64,000 nt of DNA, taken from the NCBI RefSeq assembly GCF_907164575.1, contig NZ_CAJQYY010000009.1, positions 1 to 64,000 of the forward strand, read 5' to 3'. The position numbers and the translations under genes were made by a program. The number at the start of each line of letters is the position of its first letter. Position 1 is the first letter of the stretch. This document shows positions 47,093-58,898 of this stretch, piece by piece. The notes below the pieces were generated by a model. It made no database searches. It saw nothing but the letters and a program-made list of their open reading frames with translations, and was not told the DNA's origin. The stretch is from Paraburkholderia gardini (GTDB lineage: Bacteria; Pseudomonadota; Gammaproteobacteria; Burkholderiales; Burkholderiaceae).

Positions 47093-48679
47093 TTACCGCA
47101 CCACGACCGTCGTGAAGTTCTGCCGGCCGAACGGGCTCACGCTATAGCCGCTCACGTTCGCTCGCGTCAGCGCCGCCGCGACCGGATAACCCAGCGGAAT
47201 CCACAGCGCTTCGTCGTGGATGATCTTCTGCGCGGCCTCATAGGCTTTCGTGCGCTTCGCCTGATCCGGTGTCGCCTTGCCTTCGTCGATCAGCTTGTCG
47301 AGTTGCGGATCGCAATAGCGCGCGAAGTTGATCCCCGACTTCACCGCATTGCAGCTAAAGAGCGGCGACAGGTAATTGTCGGGGTCGCCGTTGTCGCCGG
47401 CCCAGCCCATGAAGAGCGCATCGTGCTGGCCCTGCTTCGCCAGCTTGATCAGCTCGCCCCATTCGATCACCTTCACGTCGGCTTTCACGCCGATCTTCGC
47501 GAAGTCGGCCTGCAGCAGTTCCGCGCCGGCCTTCGGGCTGGGATTCAGCACGCTGCCGTTCGGGCGCACCCAGATCGTCGTTTCGAAGCCGTTCGGGAGG
47601 CCCGCGTCGGCAAGCAGCTTCTTCGCTTTCGCGACGTCATACGGATACGGCTGGATCGCCTTGTCGTAGCTCCATGTGTTCGGCGGATACGGATTCGTCG
47701 CGGGCGATGCCGTGTTGTCGAACACCGTTTTCAGATACGTCGCGCGGTCGAACGCCATGTTCAGCGCCTGGCGCACCTTCGGATTGTCGAGCGGCTTCTT
47801 CTGCGTGTTCAGCGCGACGAACGCGGTCATGAAGGCGGGCGTCTGCACGACCTTCAGCGACTTGTCGGTCTTCGCATCGGCGACGTCCTGCGGCTTCGGC
47901 GACAGCGCGATCTGGCATTCGCCGGCCTTGATCTTCTGCGCGCGCACGGAGGCGTCCGGGGTGATCGCGTAGATCAGGCGGTCGATCTTCGGCTTCGCGC
48001 CCCAGTAGGTCGGGTTCACGTCGTAACGGATGACCGCGTCTTTCGTGTAGCTCTTCAGCACGAACGGGCCGGTGCCGATCGGCTTTGCGTTCAGGTCGAC
48101 CTGCTTGCCGGCCTTCAGCAACTGGTCGGCGTATTCGGCGGAATAGATCGATGCGAAGCCCATCGAGAGAATCGGCACGAACGTCGCGTTCGGCTCGTTC
48201 AGCTCGAATTTCACCGTGTTGTCGTCGACTTTCGTGACGGCCTTGACCAGCTTCACGAGACCCATCGACTGCGCATGCGGAAAGCCGCTCGGGCCAGCCA
48301 CCTTGTGCCACGGATTGTTCTCGTCGAGCATGCGCGTGAACGTGAAAACGACGTCGTCGGCGTTCAGCGCATGCGATGGCTTGAAGTAACCGGTACTCTG
48401 GAACTGCACGTTCGGACGCAGATGGAACGTGTATGTGAGGCCGTCGGCGCTTACGTCCCACTTGTCGGCGAGGGAGGGCACGACTTTCTTCGCGGCTTCG
48501 TCGTACGACACGAGTGTATTGAAGATCACATCGGCCGAAGCGTTGGTGGTCACGAGCGAGTTGAACTGGACGACGTCGAAGCCGTCCGGGCTCGATTCCG
48601 TGCAGACGGTCAGCGGCTTCGCGAGGACGAGCACGGGCGCTGTAGCGAGCAGGGCGGCGGCGAACAGTTTGAAGCGCAT
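47093..48679 (-). CDS. Dipeptide/oligopeptide ABC transporter substrate-binding protein
   Basis: A 528-residue periplasmic binding protein of the DppA (SBP family 5) type. The signal peptide MRFKLFAAALLATAPVLVLA precedes KPLTVCTESSPDGFDV, whose early cysteine is the DppA-like disulfide residue. Family segments include PSLADKWDVSADGLTYTFHLRPNVQF, GTGPFVLKSYTKD and FMGWAGDNGDPDNYLSPLFSCN. The start at 48679 has GGAG upstream. No dppBCDF permease genes are in the window on this side, so partners may lie elsewhere. Confidence 0.92.
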   Translation of the reverse strand: MRFKLFAAALLATAPVLVLAKPLTVCTESSPDGFDVVQFNSLVTTNASADVIFNTLVSYDEAAKKVVPSLADKWDVSADGLTYTFHLRPNVQFQSTGYFKPSHALNADDVVFTFTRMLDENNPWHKVAGPSGFPHAQSMGLVKLVKAVTKVDDNTVKFELNEPNATFVPILSMGFASIYSAEYADQLLKAGKQVDLNAKPIGTGPFVLKSYTKDAVIRYDVNPTYWGAKPKIDRLIYAITPDASVRAQKIKAGECQIALSPKPQDVADAKTDKSLKVVQTPAFMTAFVALNTQKKPLDNPKVRQALNMAFDRATYLKTVFDNTASPATNPYPPNTWSYDKAIQPYPYDVAKAKKLLADAGLPNGFETTIWVRPNGSVLNPSPKAGAELLQADFAKIGVKADVKVIEWGELIKLAKQGQHDALFMGWAGDNGDPDNYLSPLFSCNAVKSGINFARYCDPQLDKLIDEGKATPDQAKRTKAYEAAQKIIHDEALWIPLGYPVAAALTRANVSGYSVSPFGRQNFTTVVVR

Positions 48680-49016
48680 AGGATCTCCGGTAACAAACGT
48701 GGTCAGGCAGTGCGCCGGGTTCGTTGCATGGGCGCTGCGAGGACGCGGATCGTGGCTGATACAGACCGCTTTATTGTGAATCGTTTTCGATGCGGGCGCG
48801 TGACCCAGCCGGGTGCCAGTCGGGCGTGCCCGCCTGGGGGAAAGCTTAAACGCTGCGTGGTTGCGACGACAACAACTTAATCGGCATACCGATATGGGCG
48901 ACGGCGTTTGCCCGTTGCCTAACGCGCGGCTATCCGATGGATGGATTGCGGCGTGCGGCCGGCATCGATGTCGACAGCGTTCCTGTGCGACGCGTTGGTG
49001 TCTCGACGCGCACGCG
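48680..49016. other. Intergenic region, 337 bp
   Basis: This gap lies between the SDR gene and the peptide-binding protein gene, which point the same way. It should hold the promoter of the binding protein. Frames crossing it are not credible and no terminator hairpin with a T-tract is evident. Confidence 0.4.
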
Positions 49017-49796
49017 TCACGATCCGCTATCGGACGCCCGAGGCTTGCGCGGTGCCTTTTCGAACGCGAGGTCGTACAGCCAGCGCGGCAACACGTGCAG
49101 CATCGCACCCGCGATGCGCATCTGCCACGGGAACGTCGCGAAGACGGTCTTCTTCGCGATCGCATCGGCGACCTTCGTGGCGAAGCGGTCTGCGTCCATG
49201 AGGAACGGCATCGGATACGGATTGTGCCTGGTCATCGGCGTACGGATGTAGCCGGGCGCGATCGTCACGACCGGGACGCCGAACGGCCGCATCTCGACGC
49301 GCAGTGCCTCGAGATACTTCTGCGCCGCCGATTTCGACGCGCTGTACGCGCCTGAACCCGGCAGTCCACGCACGCCCGCGACGCTCGTCACGCCGACGAG
49401 CGTGCCTTTGCGTGCCGCGATCATTGCGCGCGCGAACGGCTCGAACGTCGCGACCATGCCGAAGTAGTTGATGTCCATCACGTCGCGAAACGCCGCCAGA
49501 TCGCCTTGACCGGTGACCGCGCCGCGGCTGATGCCCGCATTGGCGATCACCACGTCGGGGCAGCCATATTGCGCGATGAACTGTTCGGCCGCGGACGCCA
49601 GCGCGTCGGCATCGCGAACATCGACGGGATAAACGGAGATGAGGTGCTGCGGATGCGCCTGCTGAAACGCGGCGAGTGCTTCGCCGCGACGGGCGACGAG
49701 GCCGAGAATCGCACCGCGCCGCACGTATTCGGCGGCGAGTGCCTGACCAATACCGCTCGACGCGCCGGTAATGAAAACCTTCAACGGTGAATTCAT
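49017..49796 (-). CDS. SDR-family oxidoreductase
   Basis: A 259-residue short-chain dehydrogenase. It has the cofactor motif FITGASSGIGQALA (~8-21), NAGIS (~88), catalytic Ser in VGVTSVAGVRG, Tyr-Lys in YSASKSAAQKYLEALR, and PGYIRTPMT. The C-terminal 60 residues (FPWQMRIAGAMLHVLPRWLYDLAFE) are hydrophobic and may touch the membrane. It is the last gene of argS-SPOR-dsbA-SDR, 15 bases after dsbA. Confidence 0.9.
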   Translation of the reverse strand: MNSPLKVFITGASSGIGQALAAEYVRRGAILGLVARRGEALAAFQQAHPQHLISVYPVDVRDADALASAAEQFIAQYGCPDVVIANAGISRGAVTGQGDLAAFRDVMDINYFGMVATFEPFARAMIAARKGTLVGVTSVAGVRGLPGSGAYSASKSAAQKYLEALRVEMRPFGVPVVTIAPGYIRTPMTRHNPYPMPFLMDADRFATKVADAIAKKTVFATFPWQMRIAGAMLHVLPRWLYDLAFEKAPRKPRASDSGS

Positions 49797-49811
49797 ACCG
49801 GCGCCCGGGTG

Positions 49812-50456
49812 TTACATCTTCTTCGCGCGGATCTGTGCGACGAGGTAATCCAGCACCTGGATCGTGCCCGGCAGGCTGTCGGTCGCGGCCGGGCCGGTTT
49901 CATACTTGCCCTGCACGGCGAGCGTCGGCACGCCCTCGATCTTGTAGGCGTCGAGCAGCTTCTTGTCGCGTTGCAGTTCGCTCTGCGTCGAGAACGAGTT
50001 GTACGCGTCCATGAACTTCTTCGGATCGACGCCGTTCTTCGCGAGGAATCTGGCCTGATCTTCCGGCGTCAGCAGGTAGTTCTTGTTGACGTGGATTTCG
50101 TTGAAGATCTTCGGTGTGAGTTGCTGCGCGAGACCGAGCGCGTCGAGTGCGTGATACAGCTTCGAGTGCGGAATGAAGTCGTCGCGGAAAGCAACCGGCA
50201 CGCGCTTGAAGACGACATCCGGACCCTGCTTCTTGATCCACGCCTCGAGGAACGGGTCGAATTCATTGCAGTGCGGGCAGCCGTACCAGAAGAATTCGGT
50301 GACTTCGATCTTGCCGGCCGGCGCTTCGACCGGTTGCGGCGAGGCGAGCACGGTGTAGTCCTTGCCGGCGACCGGCGCGGCGGGCGAAGCCTGCGCTGCG
50401 CCAGCGGTCACGAGACCGAGCGAGAGAAAGAGAATGCCGAGTAGTTTTTTGATCAT
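49812..50456 (-). CDS. dsbA: Thiol:disulfide interchange protein DsbA
   Basis: A 214-residue periplasmic oxidase that introduces disulfide bonds into exported proteins. The signal peptide is MIKKLLGILFLSLGLVTAGAAQA. The thioredoxin-fold active site is CPHC at 60-63 in FFWYGCPHCNEF. The helical insert and the cis-proline segment GVPTLAVQGKYETG fit DsbA. It is separated from the SPOR gene by 41 bases and from the SDR gene by 15. Confidence 0.95.
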   Translation of the reverse strand: MIKKLLGILFLSLGLVTAGAAQASPAAPVAGKDYTVLASPQPVEAPAGKIEVTEFFWYGCPHCNEFDPFLEAWIKKQGPDVVFKRVPVAFRDDFIPHSKLYHALDALGLAQQLTPKIFNEIHVNKNYLLTPEDQARFLAKNGVDPKKFMDAYNSFSTQSELQRDKKLLDAYKIEGVPTLAVQGKYETGPAATDSLPGTIQVLDYLVAQIRAKKM

Positions 50457-50497
50457 GTTGTATTGACCTGTGAAGGCGGAATGGCGTTGGCCTGTGG

Positions 50498-51259
50498 TTA
50501 CTGTCTGGTGAAGCGGATCACGGCGGTGTCCACTCCAGCATCAGACAGCCGCTGGCGTGTTGTGTTCATATCCTCGAATTTCGAGAACGGCCCGATGCGT
50601 ACGCGATAGTACGTGACGCCGCCGGCATCGCGCTGCGTGACCTTCGATTCGAAACCCTGGAAGCCAAGACGCGCGCGCTGCTGCTCGGCGTCGGCGGCTG
50701 TCTTGTAGGCGCCGACCTGCAGGAAATAGCCGGTGTTCGCCTCCGCGGCGGAGGGCGCGGAGCCTGACTTCGCGTTCGCCTCGGCCTGCTTCGGTGCGGA
50801 CGTTGCCGTGCCCGCGGTTGCGCCTGAAGGTTGTGGCTTCTTGCCTGGCGCGGCGCTGCTGCCGTTGTCGGTGGCGGCCTTCGGCGGTACGGCGACGCCG
50901 TTCGCGGTCGAAGGCGGCACTTCGACGATCTGCGGCTCTTCGAGCATGCCCGACGACTGCGTCTGGTTGGTCGTCTGGCCGGGCGCGGTGTTCGGCGGCG
51001 CCGGCTGGGCGGCCTGCGGCACGGGTTGCCCCGGCGTCTTGCCTTGCAGCGGACGGTTCGGATCGTATTGCGGCTGGCTTGCGCCACCCTCCGATGCCGC
51101 AGGCGGCGCGACTTTCGACACAAATGGCGTGGGCGCACGTGTGATATAGAGCGCCACCACCACCGCGATCGCGAGACCTACGATGAGGCCCAGCACGATG
51201 CCGAGGAACGTGCCCCCGGACTGCTTTGACTGCTTCGTTGTGCGGCGTGGTTTTGCCAT
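50498..51259 (-). CDS. SPOR-domain cell-envelope protein (FtsN-like)
   Basis: A 253-residue bitopic membrane protein. The cytoplasmic N-terminus is basic (AKPRRTTKQSKQSG), and the membrane helix at ~20-42 is FLGIVLGLIVGLAIAVVVALYI. A Pro/Gln/Ala/Ser-rich periplasmic linker follows. The SPOR domain at ~170-250 (YFLQVGAYKTAADAEQQRARLGFQGFESKV...YRVRIGPFSKFEDMNTTRQRL) binds denuded septal peptidoglycan. The position between argS and dsbA is common in beta-proteobacteria. The role is probably in cell division. Confidence 0.92.
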   Translation of the reverse strand: MAKPRRTTKQSKQSGGTFLGIVLGLIVGLAIAVVVALYITRAPTPFVSKVAPPAASEGGASQPQYDPNRPLQGKTPGQPVPQAAQPAPPNTAPGQTTNQTQSSGMLEEPQIVEVPPSTANGVAVPPKAATDNGSSAAPGKKPQPSGATAGTATSAPKQAEANAKSGSAPSAAEANTGYFLQVGAYKTAADAEQQRARLGFQGFESKVTQRDAGGVTYYRVRIGPFSKFEDMNTTRQRLSDAGVDTAVIRFTRQ

Positions 51260-51353
51260 CGTCTGAATCACCTGCCAGAGAAATGAGTCTTGAAAAGAGC
51301 CTGGAACGACCGTCGATTATAACGACGGCCGCACGCAAGTCGCATTGCGACGA

Positions 51354-53144
51354 TTACATCTTTTCGGGGGCCGAGACGCCGATCGTCGCGAGACCGTTGG
51401 CCAGCACCTGGCGCGTCGCGGCGAGAAGCGCGGCGCGCGCGTTGCGGGCCGCTTCGTCGTCGACCAGCACACGTTCGGCGCGGTCATTGTAGAACGAGTG
51501 AAATTCACCCGCGAGATCGCGCAGGTAGAACGCGACCGCGTGCGGCGCGAGCTCGCTCGCGGCGTGTTCGAGCATGTCCGGGAATCCGGCGATCTTCTGC
51601 AACAGCGCGAGCGAGCGTTCGGTGACCAGCGGCGAGAGATCAACCGCCGGCAGAATGGCTTCGTCGGCGTTGTAGCGCGACTTCCATTCGTTCAGCACCG
51701 AGCAGATCCGCGCATGCGCATACTGCACGTAATACACCGGGTTTTCGTCGCTCTGCTTGAGCGCGAGGTCGACGTCGAACACGAATTCCGTATCGGCCTT
51801 GCGCGAGATCAGGAAGAAGCGCACGGCGTCGCGGCCGCGGCGGATCGTCTCTTCGTCGAGCAGGTCCGGCGACACTTCCGCGCCCGGCGTCGCGCCGCCC
51901 GACCACTCGATCAGGTCGCGCACCGTCACATAGCTGCCCGCGCGCTTCGAGATTTTCACCTCGGCGCCGTCGCGCATCACGGTGACCATCTTGTGCAGGA
52001 TGTAGTCGGGATAGCCCTTCGGAATGCCGACGCCGAGTCCCTGCAGACCGGCGCGCACGCGCGCGATCGTGCCATGGTGATCCGAGCCCTGCACGTTGAT
52101 GACCTTCGTGAAGCCGCGCTCCCACTTCGCGACGTGATAGGCGACGTCCGGCACGAAGTACGTGTACGTGCCGTCGGTCTTGCGCATCACGCGGTCCTTG
52201 TCGTCGCCGTCGTCGGTGGTGCGCAGCCACAGCGCGCCCTCCTGGTCGTACGTCTTGCCGGCGGCGACGAGCGCCGCGACCGTCTTTTCGACGCGGCCTT
52301 CCTTGTACAGCGACGATTCCAGATAGTACTGGTCGAACTTCACGCCGAAGGCCTGCAGGTCCATGTCCTGCTCGTGGCGCAGATACGCCACGGCAAAGCG
52401 GCGTATCGCGTCGATGTTCTCAACGTCGCCTTCGCCCTTGACCGGCTCGCCGTCGCTTGCCGACACGGTTTCGCCCGCCAGGTAATCGCGCGCGATGTCA
52501 GCGATGTACTCGCCGTTGTAGGCCGACTCCGGCCAGCCGGCATCGCCCGGCTTGAGCCCGCGGGCGCGGGCCTGGGTCGAAGCGGCGAGGGTGGCGATCT
52601 GCACGCCGGCGTCGTTGTAGTAGAACTCGCGATGCACCGCATAGCCTTGCGAAGCGAGCACGTTCGACAGCGCGTCGCCGAGCGCGGCCTGACGGCCGTG
52701 ACCCACGTGCAACGGACCGGTCGGGTTCGCCGACACGAATTCGACCAGCACCCGCTTGCCGGCTTCGCGCGTCGAGCGGCCGAACGCTTCTTTTTCGGCG
52801 AAGACGGCGCCGACCGCGGCCTGCTTCGAGGTCGCGGCAAGACGCAGGTTGATGAAGCCCGGACCCGCCACTTCCGCGCCTTCGACGAGCCCCGCAGCCT
52901 TCGGATGCGCGAGCACGGCTTCGACGATCTGCTGCGCGAGCTGGCGTGGATTCGCGCGCAGCGGTTTGGCGAGCTGCATCGCGACGTTGCACGCGACGTC
53001 ACCGTGCGCGGCGACCTTTGGGCGTTCGAGTGTGATCACCGGCTCGACGAAGGCGGCTTCGGTCGCGCCCTGGGTCGTCCGGGCGACCTGCTTCACGGCA
53101 TCGGCGAAGAGGGTTTCGATGGTTTGTTTATGTGCGGGCAGCAT
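51354..53144 (-). CDS. argS: Arginyl-tRNA synthetase
   Basis: A 596-residue class-I aminoacyl-tRNA synthetase charging tRNA-Arg. It has the N-terminal ArgRS-specific domain, the HIGH-type motif HVGHGR in [22 protein letters not shown], the KMSKS counterpart KISKRAG, and a DALR anticodon-binding domain at the C-terminus (~470-596). The start at 53144 ([17 protein letters not shown]) is chosen over a 62-codon longer frame that lacks family similarity. It heads the SPOR-dsbA-SDR run. Confidence 0.96.
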   Translation of the reverse strand: MLPAHKQTIETLFADAVKQVARTTQGATEAAFVEPVITLERPKVAAHGDVACNVAMQLAKPLRANPRQLAQQIVEAVLAHPKAAGLVEGAEVAGPGFINLRLAATSKQAAVGAVFAEKEAFGRSTREAGKRVLVEFVSANPTGPLHVGHGRQAALGDALSNVLASQGYAVHREFYYNDAGVQIATLAASTQARARGLKPGDAGWPESAYNGEYIADIARDYLAGETVSASDGEPVKGEGDVENIDAIRRFAVAYLRHEQDMDLQAFGVKFDQYYLESSLYKEGRVEKTVAALVAAGKTYDQEGALWLRTTDDGDDKDRVMRKTDGTYTYFVPDVAYHVAKWERGFTKVINVQGSDHHGTIARVRAGLQGLGVGIPKGYPDYILHKMVTVMRDGAEVKISKRAGSYVTVRDLIEWSGGATPGAEVSPDLLDEETIRRGRDAVRFFLISRKADTEFVFDVDLALKQSDENPVYYVQYAHARICSVLNEWKSRYNADEAILPAVDLSPLVTERSLALLQKIAGFPDMLEHAASELAPHAVAFYLRDLAGEFHSFYNDRAERVLVDDEAARNARAALLAATRQVLANGLATIGVSAPEKM

Positions 53145-53501
53145 GCTTGTTGCGAGTCCAGTGAGGCAGTCCGTGTGTTCGGGCGCGGCACCGGCCTTGT
53201 TTAATGCTTCCGGCCGGTCCGTCGAATGAGGTGGAAAGCGGGCTTCGTGCCGCGACAGCCGCGGCAGCGCCATCGGCATGTCCGGCCATCGCGGCGCGTG
53301 ACCATGCACACAAGGCCCTGTGCGGCGCACCAGTCGGCGCTTTTCCGTTCAGACGGATTTTAGCAGGTGCTAATATATCCAATGAGATACCCGGCAACAG
53401 CCGGGGCCGCCGGCACGCGCGAAAGCGTTGGCGGGACCAGCGCGGACGCGTTCCGATTGACGCCGCGCGCGCGGATCCAACAAAACGAAAAGGGAAATGT
53501 C
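53145..53501. other. Divergent intergenic region, 357 bp
   Basis: This gap lies between argS and the DUF1840 gene and holds both promoters. No hairpin, operator or extra gene is convincing. Confidence 0.4.
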
Positions 53502-53828
53502 ATGTTGATTACTTTTAAGTGCCGCTCCTGTCCGGATGTGGTGATGCTGGAGAATCTCGCCCAGTATCTGGTCGGTATCGTGGGCAAGCGGTTAGGCGAG
53601 CGTGGCGTCATCACGCACGATGAGCTCCCCGGCGCGATCACGAAACTCGAAGCCGCGATTCACACCGACAAGAAAGAGCGCGCCGAGCACGACGGCCACT
53701 TCCACGAAGGGGAAGAAGGCCATGAGCATCACGAGATTCCGATCGGCCTCGCGCAGCGCGCGTTCCCGTTCCTCGACATGCTGCGCGCGGCGCAGAAGGA
53801 AAACACAGACGTCCTTTGGGGCATCTGA
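53502..53828 (+). CDS. DUF1840-domain protein with His-rich loop
   Basis: A 108-residue protein matching DUF1840: it begins MLITFKCRSCPDVVMLENLAQYLVG and ends QRAFPFLDMLRAAQKENTDVLWG. Between them is a His/Glu-rich stretch (EHDGHFHEGEEGHEHHE, residues ~63-79) that could bind divalent metal. The CRSC pair near the N-terminus may also do so. It starts at 53502 after AGGGAAATGTC. Function unknown. It is a single gene with its own bidirectional terminator. Confidence 0.88.
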   Translation: MLITFKCRSCPDVVMLENLAQYLVGIVGKRLGERGVITHDELPGAITKLEAAIHTDKKERAEHDGHFHEGEEGHEHHEIPIGLAQRAFPFLDMLRAAQKENTDVLWGI

Positions 53829-53900
53829 CAGGGCCGGCGGTACGCCACTGCGCTGATGGAGCGCGATGCCCTCTTCGTGCGTATCGATCCTTGCCTGACA

Positions 53901-53931
53901 AAAAAGAGCCCGCATGCGATGCGGGCTCTTT
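53901..53931. terminator. Bidirectional rho-independent terminator
   Basis: A 13-bp stem AAAGAGCCCGCAT/ATGCGGGCTCTTT with a 3-nt loop serves the DUF1840 gene and the convergent small exported protein gene. Confidence 0.9.
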
Positions 53932-53958
53932 CGTTTCCTGCTGATGGATCGCCGGTAT

Positions 53959-54171
53959 TTACTCGCTGGCGGCGTTTGCCGGTGCGGCCATCGGCGCCGA
54001 GGCACCCTTTTTTGTCTTCGCCTTCTTCGGCTTCTTCACGTGCCTGGTCGTGGGCGGTGAATACGAACTCACCGAGCTCGCCTGCGCCGGGGCCGCCGGC
54101 TGTTGCGCCAGCGTCACCGAGGCGCCGCAGGCGAGTGAAAGTCCAGTCAATATCAGCGTCAGCTTCTTCAT
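53959..54171 (-). CDS. Small exported Lys/Pro-rich protein, 70 aa
   Basis: A 70-residue protein with a signal peptide (MKKLTLILTGLSLACGASVTLA, cleavage probably after LAQ or TLA). A short, disordered, basic tail follows: PPTTRHVKKPKKAKTKKG and an Ala/Pro-rich end. GGAG lies ~10 bases before the ATG at 54171. No family is recognised. The mature peptide is strongly basic and could bind acidic envelope components, but this is speculation. Confidence 0.72.
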   Translation of the reverse strand: MKKLTLILTGLSLACGASVTLAQQPAAPAQASSVSSYSPPTTRHVKKPKKAKTKKGASAPMAAPANAASE

Positions 54172-54329
54172 GCGATTTTTCTCCATGACGGTTGCAAGTC
54201 ATTGAACCGACGCGTTTTTGGGCCGCGTCTGGCGGGATCAGGCAATCGCAGTCTACAAAGCCGAAAACCAGGCTGCCTGAAATATTCAGCTTATACGCGC
54301 AACGATATAGTCCGTCCCGCGCGGGCCGC

Positions 54330-57047
<2,718 letters not shown>

Positions 57048-57137
57048 GTCTTGTGCCTGATTCGGTTGCGTGCTGCGGGGAGTTGCCGCGGTTGCCTGCT
57101 TGTTGCCTGATTGAAAATGAGCAGTCAGTGTGGCCGT

Positions 57138-58208
57138 TCAGGCCGCGTCGCGGTATTGCGTCGGCCACTTGCGCGGCTTGACGTCGGCCAGCGCCTTCGC
57201 GATCGCGGCGATGTGCTCCGGCGTCGTGCCGCAGCAGCCGCCCGCGATGTTCACGAGCCCGGCCTGTGCGAATTCCTTCAGCAGCCCCGACGTGTCGGCC
57301 GGCAGTTCGTCGAAGCCTGTATCGCTCATCGGATTCGGCAGGCCGGCATTCGGATAGCACGACACATACGTATCGCAGAGCTTTGCGAGCTCGGCGATGT
57401 ACGGACGCATCAACGCCGCACCGAGCGCGCAGTTCAGGCCGAACGTGAGCGGCTTCGCGTGACGCAGCGAGTTCCAGAACGCCTCGACCGTCTGGCCGGA
57501 CAGAATGCGCCCGGATGCATCGGTCACGGTGCCGGAGATCATGACCGGCAGACGCTCGCCGGTGTTCTCGAACAGTTCGTCGAGCGCGAACAGCGCGGCC
57601 TTTGCGTTCAGCGTGTCGAAGATCGTTTCGACGAGGAACAGATCGACGCCGCCATCCAGCAGTGCTTTTGCCTGTTCGTAATACGCCGTGCGCAGCTCGT
57701 CGAAGGTGATGTTGCGTGCGCCTGGATCGTTTACGTCTGGAGAAATACTCGCGGTCTTCGGCGTCGGTCCGATGGCCCCCGCGACGAAGCGCGGCTTGTC
57801 CGCGCTCGAATATTTGTCGCAGGCCGCGCGCGCGAGCTTTGCCGATTCGAGATTCATCTCGATGGCGAGACTTTCCATGCCGTAGTCGGCCTGCGCAACA
57901 CGGGTCGCGCCGAAAGTGTTGGTTTCGAGAATGTCTGCGCCTGCCGCGAGGTACTGCTCGTGAATCTCGCTGATAACCCGCGGCTGCGTGATCGACAGCA
58001 ACTCGTTATTGCCTTTGATGTCGCGACCGTAGTCCTTGAAGCGCTCGCCGCGATAGCCCGCTTCATCGAGCTTGTAGCGCTGGATCATCGTGCCCATCGC
58101 GCCGTCCAGGATCAGGATGCGCGAATTCATGTGTTCTGGCAGGGCTCCGCCGCGCGTATAGGTCGCGGCGGAGCGTTCAGGAGCAACGGTTTGGGCAGGC
58201 TGGGTCAT
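57138..58208 (-). CDS. metH: Methionine synthase homocysteine-binding module
   Basis: A 356-residue protein forming the homocysteine S-methyltransferase barrel of MetH. The N-terminal [16 protein letters not shown], the zinc-cysteine site [11 protein letters not shown], and the pair in [13 protein letters not shown] define the family. It supplies substrate homocysteine to the cobalamin-carrying partner encoded downstream. The start at 58208 is preferred over the frame start three codons earlier. A possible -10 element (TACAAT on the minus strand, 58255-58250) lies ~42 bases upstream. I looked for a SAH or cobalamin riboswitch and saw neither. Confidence 0.93.
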   Translation of the reverse strand: MTQPAQTVAPERSAATYTRGGALPEHMNSRILILDGAMGTMIQRYKLDEAGYRGERFKDYGRDIKGNNELLSITQPRVISEIHEQYLAAGADILETNTFGATRVAQADYGMESLAIEMNLESAKLARAACDKYSSADKPRFVAGAIGPTPKTASISPDVNDPGARNITFDELRTAYYEQAKALLDGGVDLFLVETIFDTLNAKAALFALDELFENTGERLPVMISGTVTDASGRILSGQTVEAFWNSLRHAKPLTFGLNCALGAALMRPYIAELAKLCDTYVSCYPNAGLPNPMSDTGFDELPADTSGLLKEFAQAGLVNIAGGCCGTTPEHIAAIAKALADVKPRKWPTQYRDAA

Positions 58209-58328
58209 GGCTCGCAAGGCTTGCGCCTGAAAGATACGGTAAACGCATCATTGTAGCTGGAGCGGCATGGCTTTGCCCTTCAATGGGCGCGATGTCGTCT
58301 GGTGCGCGTTTGTTCCGCAGTAAAAGAA

Positions 58329-58358
58329 AAACCCCGTCCGGCATGCCGGACGGGGTTT
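58329..58358 (-). terminator. Rho-independent terminator of the DUF3567 gene
   Basis: A perfect 30-bp palindrome (AAACCCCGTCCGGCA and its complement) is followed on the minus strand by TTCTTTTA after the T-rich base of the stem. It lies ~30 bases past the DUF3567 stop. Confidence 0.88.
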
Positions 58359-58389
58359 CGAGGAGAGGAGTTGTCGCCCAGGCGACGTT

Positions 58390-58647
58390 TCAGTGAAGGA
58401 TCACCGGTTGATGCATCAGGCTGTCGAACTGGCCGAGGAATTCGTCTACTTCGTCGAGCGACGGTTCTTCTTCAATCAGTTTCTGTACGTGTTCACGAAA
58501 GCGTGCCGCCATTGCACCATCAATGTAGATTTCGCGCTGCATGGTCTTGTCAACAATCTCGTAGCCACCGGAACGCATGGCGAGATGGCCGTCTTCCGGC
58601 GGGAACTCGACAACACAATAGTTGGGGCTGTTATAGATCATCTGCAT
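58390..58647 (-). CDS. DUF3567-domain protein
   Basis: An 85-residue protein starting MQMIYNSPNYCVVEFPPEDGH, the typical DUF3567 N-terminus of Burkholderiales. It continues with RSGGYEIVDKTMQREIYIDGAMAARFREHVQKL and an acidic C-terminal helix. AAGGAG lies seven bases before the ATG at 58647, so the longer frame is rejected. Function unknown. It is monocistronic with a strong terminator. Confidence 0.9.
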   Translation of the reverse strand: MQMIYNSPNYCVVEFPPEDGHLAMRSGGYEIVDKTMQREIYIDGAMAARFREHVQKLIEEEPSLDEVDEFLGQFDSLMHQPVILH

Positions 58648-58898
58648 GGCGACACTCCTTATATTTCCGTTGGCTCCAGGCCGTTCCTGCGCTGTAAATG
58701 GAGCATATGGTGTGGAATTCAAGGGGTGGACCCGGAGTAACGCGCGTGAAAGGTCCGGATCTACAGTTTAGACCCGGGTGGTGAGAAACGTTTCAAGTAA
58801 CGCAGCAAAACGGTGCGATTGCGCAACGACGCAAGACGGGCGGGGCTTCTGTACCCGAAACGAAACCCAGGAATGGCATTTGCGCCAGCCTGCGTCAC

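Noticed and set aside
53145-53330. 62-codon N-terminal extension of argS
   Set aside because: The extension has no family similarity; MLPAHKQ at 53144 matches the normal start of the enzyme.
58209-58328. SAH or cobalamin riboswitch upstream of metH
   Set aside because: I looked for the conserved cores and found none; only a possible -10 element is visible.
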